Below are positions 28,647-33,250 of a stretch of DNA of 33,250 nt, one piece after another. This stretch comes from an uncultured Erysipelotrichaceae bacterium. Lineage in GTDB: Bacteria; Bacillota_I; Bacilli_A; RFN20; CAG-826. How positions within the stretch are numbered: the stretch's first letter is position 1; each line of letters starts with the position of its first letter. The notes beneath the pieces were generated by a model, which was given only the letters and a program-made list of their open reading frames with translations, was not told the DNA's origin and made no database searches. The DNA lies in assembly GCA_947303755.1 (NCBI GenBank), contig CAMYZF010000004.1, positions 1 to 33,250 on the forward strand, given 5' to 3'. Made by a program: the position numbers and the translations under genes.

Positions 28647-28685
28647 CCTCGATGCTACTCGAGTTCACTTCGAGTCGCGTTGAGG
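28647..28685 (+). other. Strong hairpin, better paired if transcribed from the plus strand
   Basis: CCTCGATGC-T-ACTCGA-GTTCACT-TCGAGT-C-GCGTTGAGG; outer 9 bp use G.U wobbles only on the plus strand. Confidence 0.65.
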
Positions 28686-28734
28686 TTTAATCTAGAGAAA
28701 AGCAAGTCTCACAAAAGGGACTTTTTATAGAAAA

Positions 28735-29292
28735 CTAAAACTTCTTAATCGATAGTTTAAAGATCTCATCAACCGAACATTTGAAAATCTGAGAAAACAT
28801 AAATAAGAATTCGGTTGATGGCATGCAGTTTCCTAATTCATAATGTTCCACTTGAGCGTATGTGAATCCTGTCGCGTTCGCCACCGCCATTCTGGACACA
28901 TTTCGATATTTCCTAATAGCGGTCAATGTTAATCCCAATAATTTAACATCTAATTCATTATGAATTGTGTATTTTTTTCTAAAGAAAACTTGAACCCATT
29001 TTTGATACATTTGATTTTGTACAGCGTAATAGTCATTAGGTATCTTTTCCCACTTAGTGTGAAATCTCATTAAATCAATAATATGCAGCTCATAAGCAGT
29101 TAACGATTCAACAAATTCCTCATATAATTGAGATAACCTTTTAGCCATTGCATATTCCGCAGGATCAATATTGAGTGGGCGATCTTCTTCATACCATCTA
29201 ATAGTTGTCTCTATTCTTGATAGCATGTGCTTTATGTAATTTCTAAATCCCATTTCACTTTTTGGAATAATATATGAAAATCCTAAATCCAT
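28735..29292 (-). CDS. DNA-binding protein with a C-terminal XRE-type HTH
   Basis: LTLTAIRKYRNVSRMAVANATGFTYAQVEHYELGNCMPSTEFLFMFSQIFKCSVDEIF; SD AGGAGGG. Confidence 0.85.
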   Translation of the reverse strand: MDLGFSYIIPKSEMGFRNYIKHMLSRIETTIRWYEEDRPLNIDPAEYAMAKRLSQLYEEFVESLTAYELHIIDLMRFHTKWEKIPNDYYAVQNQMYQKWVQVFFRKKYTIHNELDVKLLGLTLTAIRKYRNVSRMAVANATGFTYAQVEHYELGNCMPSTEFLFMFSQIFKCSVDEIFKLSIKKF

Positions 29293-29514
29293 CTCGCTCC
29301 CTCCTATTATTGATAAATCAATAAAAATAAAAGGAATAGCAAGTCAAAAATAGTTTGCACCCGTCTTCGTAAGGTGGGGGTGCAAGCTTGGGTGGTGCAA
29401 GAAAAAACAGTGAATATCATCAATTTTTGGCCATTTTTCGTTCCCCAACCTACCGACTATCCTTATAGAACAAGCCTGTTAAATATGTCAAAAAAGTCCG
29501 ATGAAATCGACACT

Positions 29515-29546
29515 TTTAAAGAAAAACAATCCATAAATGGATTGTT
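29515..29546 (-). terminator. Intrinsic terminator of the DUF3800 transcript
   Basis: Minus strand AACAATCCA-TTTA-TGGATTGTT-TTTCTTT. Confidence 0.88.
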
Positions 29547-29567
29547 AACTTTTTGTCATGTCTTTTG

Positions 29568-29617
29568 CCTACACGACCAATGCATTGATTTTGTAATTCC
29601 CTACACGACCAATGCAT
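29568..29617 (-). repeat. Repeat pair 2: identical 18-mers, 14-nt gap, 32-nt period
   Basis: CCTACACGACCAATGCAT at 29568-29585 and 29600-29617, ending on the DUF3800 stop codon. Confidence 0.95.
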
Positions 29618-30276
29618 CAAAATTCTTTCTTGTTCAAAGAACGTAGATATACTCTTTTAAAAATTTTCTTGTTTTCAAAAAACCTTTCTTCCGATTTGGA
29701 TAATTCGCCATTAGAAAGTTTTAATTCGGTAAGTCTAATAGAGGTAATATAATCCGCCACTTGAGCAAGTCTATAATTCTCTTGTTTGACATCTTTTTTG
29801 AATTCGACAGGATAACCAGAGATTCCGAAAGCTTGGGCTAAAGCTTTATGAACTATTTGCTGTCCTTTATCATAATAAAGATTTATTAAATCAAAAGAAG
29901 AAAAATAGTCATAATGCTGAGCCAAAAATGAATGAATATCTTTAGCTAATCTTGCCAATGTTTTAGCATCATCCCCATCAAATTCTTTCTTTTTATATAT
30001 AAACTCTTTGTGAAGAATAGGAAGAATTGTAAATAAGATTAACACCTTATTGAGATATCGTTTTCTTTCGGTTAATCCTAAATCTTTGAATTCATTTTCT
30101 TTTCTGATAATTGGGCCAACATGAAATACTGGATCGTCTTTGAATTTATTTAACTGAGAAGAAATATTGTTGTTTTGTTCATGAAAAACAAGCGATACCA
30201 CATAGTACTTAGAAGCACCATATTCAAATCCTGTATCGCCAGATTCATCAACAAATACGCTTAATACTTTCTTCAT
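29617..30276 (-). CDS. DUF3800 domain protein
   Basis: MKKVLSVFVDESGDTGFEYGASKYYVVSLVF... and late YRLAQVADYITSIRLTELK are DUF3800 (RNase H-like) features. Confidence 0.9.
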   Translation of the reverse strand: MKKVLSVFVDESGDTGFEYGASKYYVVSLVFHEQNNNISSQLNKFKDDPVFHVGPIIRKENEFKDLGLTERKRYLNKVLILFTILPILHKEFIYKKKEFDGDDAKTLARLAKDIHSFLAQHYDYFSSFDLINLYYDKGQQIVHKALAQAFGISGYPVEFKKDVKQENYRLAQVADYITSIRLTELKLSNGELSKSEERFFENKKIFKRVYLRSLNKKEF

Positions 30277-30281
30277 AGTTC

Positions 30282-30379
30282 TTAAAAGAAAACCCTATTT
30301 CTAGGGTATGTTGCGAGACTGTCTCTCGCGGTTTGGTGGGACCATGTACGGCTCCCTATCAAGAGGTTTCCCTTTTGAC
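30282..30379 (-). ncRNA. Candidate structured leader RNA with its own terminator upstream of DUF3800
   Basis: Hairpins at 30361-30375, 30338-30356, 30313-30329 (GCGAGA-GACAG-TCTCGC) and terminator ACCCTA-GAAA-TAGGGT-TTTCTTTT (30307-30282). Confidence 0.65.
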
Positions 30380-30385
30380 ACCTAT

Positions 30386-30414
30386 ATAGTACAAAATAAA
30401 ACCCTATTTTTCAA
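30386..30414 (-). promoter_or_regulatory. Promoter of the DUF3800 leader RNA
   Basis: Minus strand TTGAAA-17 nt-TACTAT, with the -35 overlapping the preceding terminator hairpin. Confidence 0.55.
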
Positions 30415-30419
30415 TAGGG
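30392..30419 (-). terminator. Intrinsic terminator downstream of repeat pair 3
   Basis: Minus strand CCCTATT-GAAA-AATAGGG-TTTTATTTT. Confidence 0.85.
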
Positions 30420-30436
30420 AATTAAACTGTTGGATT

Positions 30437-30486
30437 TGGCGAACGCGTGGAATGGTCAATTTTCAACTTTCCGTACGCGTGGAATG
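30437..30486 (-). repeat. Repeat pair 3: 18-mers 15/18 identical, 14-nt gap, 32-nt period
   Basis: ACGCGTGGAATG at 30443-30454 and 30475-30486; extending 6 nt leftward gives an 18-mer with 3 mismatches. Confidence 0.88.
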
Positions 30487-30548
30487 ATTTCATTAATCGC
30501 CTTGTTTATCATTATATACTTTTTATATTCTTAATACCGCTAGAGAAA

Positions 30549-31298
30549 TCAGCTACGCGCCTTTTCAAACGAGACGTTCATATTGATAATTTTTATAGTA
30601 GATTTCAATTGTATCATTTGCTTCTTATTAGTATACAAAATGCCTGTATTTATTAATTGGGCATAAATATTATCAAAACTAATCGATAGTTTAATATCTG
30701 GATATTCATTCGAAATGAATGTCTTATATTTTGAATTAAATATACTTTTCAATTCATCTACACTTTTTATACCTAACGAATTGAAATTAGAAGCCACTAA
30801 GTAGGAAAAGAATAAAGCGTAATCAGGAGCTAATCTAAAAATTGGCTTAAATTGCAAATTTGACATTATTATAGATCCGACAGCTCCGACAATTGTTGCT
30901 ACTAATGGCGATGCCAAAACAGAAGTAGTTATTTCTCCACCAATTATACCTAAATTAATTAAGTTCTTTGGAGACAAATCTATCACAACATAAGTTTTTC
31001 TAACTTTAGTACCTTTTGTCTTGGCGATTTGGCTTTTCGCTATTCGTCGGCAGGCCACTCTGCCAAGGGCTAAAGACTGGGATCCACTTAATCCATGAAC
31101 AGTAATTCCATAAGAAACGTTATGACTTTTAAAACCGCCAGTTGATGAAACATAAACATCCACGATTTTAGTTCCATAACGCACCATTTTCTCTTCTTTT
31201 ATAGAAGCTAACCCCAATTGCTCCAAAGTTCTAAAAGCATCAGAATTGATAATTTTATCAACGTTAAACAAACCACTTCTTGCTAAAACAGAATTCAT
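30549..31298 (-). CDS. Hypothetical protein with a glycine-rich hydrophobic segment
   Basis: Start moved to MNSVLARSG (SD GGAGG-AATAT-ATG). INLGIIGGEITTSVLASPLVATIVGAVGSIIMS. Confidence 0.75.
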   Translation of the reverse strand: MNSVLARSGLFNVDKIINSDAFRTLEQLGLASIKEEKMVRYGTKIVDVYVSSTGGFKSHNVSYGITVHGLSGSQSLALGRVACRRIAKSQIAKTKGTKVRKTYVVIDLSPKNLINLGIIGGEITTSVLASPLVATIVGAVGSIIMSNLQFKPIFRLAPDYALFFSYLVASNFNSLGIKSVDELKSIFNSKYKTFISNEYPDIKLSISFDNIYAQLINTGILYTNKKQMIQLKSTIKIINMNVSFEKARS

Positions 31299-31344
31299 AT
31301 ATTCCTCCATAAAATCCACTTAAACATTAAATGAACTTTATACA

Positions 31345-31386
31345 AGAAGGAAGCCTCTTCTTGGTCAATACTTCCGAGGCTTCCTA
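31345..31386 (-). terminator. Large hairpin after the C-terminally anchored surface protein
   Basis: AGGAAGCCTC (31348-31357) and GAGGCTTCCT (31376-31385), perfect 10-bp inverted repeat. Confidence 0.65.
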
Positions 31387-31407
31387 ATTATTACATTTAA
31401 TTAAGGA

Positions 31408-33249
31408 TTATTGTTCTTTCCTTTTTCTAAGGAAGAAATATCCTCCAATAGCAGTAACTGAAATCATTGAAATGATGACAATAATTGCTACTGTATTACC
31501 ATTGCCACTAACAAATGATAATGGGGTAATTCTTGCAGCTGCAGCAAAAGTTCTAACATCTGACATAAATGCTTCTTGGCCATGAACGGTTACACACTTT
31601 TCGTATGTTGCCAAACATCTCTCTAAGCAATATGAGAAGTCTTCATCAGTATCATCTGTCCACTGTACAGTTGCGTACTTGATTAAGTTCTTTGCATATG
31701 TTTGTTCAGCTGCAGAAAGTCCACTAATATCGCTTTCAAATGTTGTCCAAGCAGCTTTTGCTGTTGTCCAAGCAGATGACATATTAGTTGTACATCCAGA
31801 CGTTGTGTCCATAGCAGCATTAAATGCTTTTGCAAATGCAACAACTGCTTTTTGTGCAGCTTCGTGGCCTGCAACGTTAGCGATGTTATGTGAACCAGAA
31901 ACAGTGTTTACAACAATCTCTTTGATATAAATTGCTTTAGAGGAACTATTGACATAGTCAATTGAAATAGTTCCGGATTTACCACCTAAATCGAATGTGT
32001 AATCAGTGTTTGTTGCTGTAATTGTTTGAGCATCGCCATAGGCTGTACCACCGACGCTTACCTGAACTGTTGCATTAATGTCTTTTGCACCTGATGTATA
32101 AACAGTAACAGAAGCGATTGTTCCGCTAAACGCAGATGATGATAGGGTTAAAGCGCTATATGGGTTTGATCCAGAACCAAATTGTTGACCTTTTGTGGCA
32201 TCATAACCCCAGTATCCATTTCCTGTACCGGACATTGTCCATGCCTTATCATCGAGAGTTTCACTACCTGCAGCAGACCAAACTTTTGCAGTGAATGTAT
32301 AATCCCATGCACTTGTATCGCTTGCATTAACAGCTTGTAATGTTTGGGTGACATTAACAGTTGAAGTTGTTGGTGAAGCAAATCCACCATATTCAATACT
32401 GAGAACTTTACCGTCTTCAGAGGCATCCCATGTATGTGGAAGAGTAATTGAACTTCCACCTAATTTAAGTGTGTATTCTCCATAGGAGAGATCACCTTCA
32501 TCTCCGCTAGCCATAGTGTAATGTACATTCCATGAACTTGCATCAGATGCGGTTGTGGTTGCACCACTATAAACTTTAATAGTTGGAGCAGACCAAGTTA
32601 AAGCAGTAACCGAATCAGCAGAAATTGTAACCGTAATTGAATCTAAAGTAGATCCTCCATCATAGGAGATAGATAATGTTGCACTACCAGCTGCGACAAA
32701 GTTAACTGTAACTAAGCCTTCACCTGCATCAGCAACAAATTCATCAACTTCAGCAATAGATGAGTTGCTTGATGTAATAGAAATTAATGATGTATCACTC
32801 ATGTTACCATAGGTAAATGCGATATCATCGCTTTTACCAACATAACCTGATACAGATGCTGGAGTAAATTCAGCAGTTGGATCGCCAGTAACTGTAACAA
32901 CTAATTCATCATATTTACTGTTATCGGCAGTTGAACGACATCTTAAGGTAACTGTACCTTCAGTATTACCAGAAGTTAGCTTTGTTCCAGTCCAAGTATA
33001 GTCATTATTGACTGTATTAGCAGAAACTACCCACTCAGTTGTTTTAACAGCGTCAGCAGGTAAAACCGTTGGTGTGATTCCTGAAATAGAATAATCTTCT
33101 TCAAAACCAATTTCTGCAGCATGTGTTGTAATAGTAACACTGGAAACAGGAGCATTAGCAACACTAATTTCATAGGTTGCGGTTTTTGTAATACTACCTT
33201 CAGTGTATTTGGCATAAATAGTATGACCATCATGGGCGGCATGTGTCAT
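31408..33249 (-). CDS. Surface protein with bacterial Ig-like repeats, C-terminal helical domain and C-terminal TM (5' end outside window)
   Basis: SVTITTHAAEIGFEEDYSISGITPTVLPADAVKTTEWVVSAN; end GNTVAIIVIISMISVTAIGGYFFLRKRKEQ. Confidence 0.9.
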   Translation of the reverse strand: MTHAAHDGHTIYAKYTEGSITKTATYEISVANAPVSSVTITTHAAEIGFEEDYSISGITPTVLPADAVKTTEWVVSANTVNNDYTWTGTKLTSGNTEGTVTLRCRSTADNSKYDELVVTVTGDPTAEFTPASVSGYVGKSDDIAFTYGNMSDTSLISITSSNSSIAEVDEFVADAGEGLVTVNFVAAGSATLSISYDGGSTLDSITVTISADSVTALTWSAPTIKVYSGATTTASDASSWNVHYTMASGDEGDLSYGEYTLKLGGSSITLPHTWDASEDGKVLSIEYGGFASPTTSTVNVTQTLQAVNASDTSAWDYTFTAKVWSAAGSETLDDKAWTMSGTGNGYWGYDATKGQQFGSGSNPYSALTLSSSAFSGTIASVTVYTSGAKDINATVQVSVGGTAYGDAQTITATNTDYTFDLGGKSGTISIDYVNSSSKAIYIKEIVVNTVSGSHNIANVAGHEAAQKAVVAFAKAFNAAMDTTSGCTTNMSSAWTTAKAAWTTFESDISGLSAAEQTYAKNLIKYATVQWTDDTDEDFSYCLERCLATYEKCVTVHGQEAFMSDVRTFAAAARITPLSFVSGNGNTVAIIVIISMISVTAIGGYFFLRKRKEQ

Positions 33250-33250
33250 G

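Noticed and set aside
29374-29646. 90-aa plus-strand ORF
   Set aside because: Spans a terminator, a repeat pair and the DUF3800 3' end; no homology recognised and no convincing SD.
30282-30379. Canonical type III toxin-antitoxin (ToxIN-like) locus
   Set aside because: The layout is similar, but no tandem ~35-nt antitoxin repeats are present and DUF3800 is not a ToxN-family protein.

Overview
This 33.25 kb AT-rich window looks like a low-GC Bacilli/Mollicutes-type genome. ATGA stop/start overlaps show TGA is read as stop; taxonomy is inferred only. Most genes are on the minus strand and concern the cell envelope: a GT4-acyltransferase fusion, an acyl-ACP thioesterase, separate PlsC and GT4 genes, a DUF2804 protein, PAQR/hemolysin III, two MscS channels, and four very large surface proteins. 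A two-component system, rubrerythrin and three tRNAs are also present. Strongest leads: (1) three pairs of ~18-nt direct repeats with exactly 32-nt period, sharing an mRNA-sense core CATT-N3-SGYGT, each between an accessory gene's stop codon and an intrinsic terminator 21-24 nt further on; (2) a DUF3800 gene preceded by its own promoter, a structured leader RNA and an intrinsic terminator, bracketed by two of those repeat pairs; (3) a (GA)8 microsatellite filling the -35/-10 spacer of a 1344-aa surface-protein gene, which looks like a phase-variation switch; (4) a duplicated two-gene module, N-terminally anchored exoprotein plus MscS channel; (5) widespread TATAAT-N7..11-ATG starts suggesting leaderless mRNAs for first-in-operon genes; (6) an aberrant initiator tRNA gene. 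No database searches or folding programs were run.
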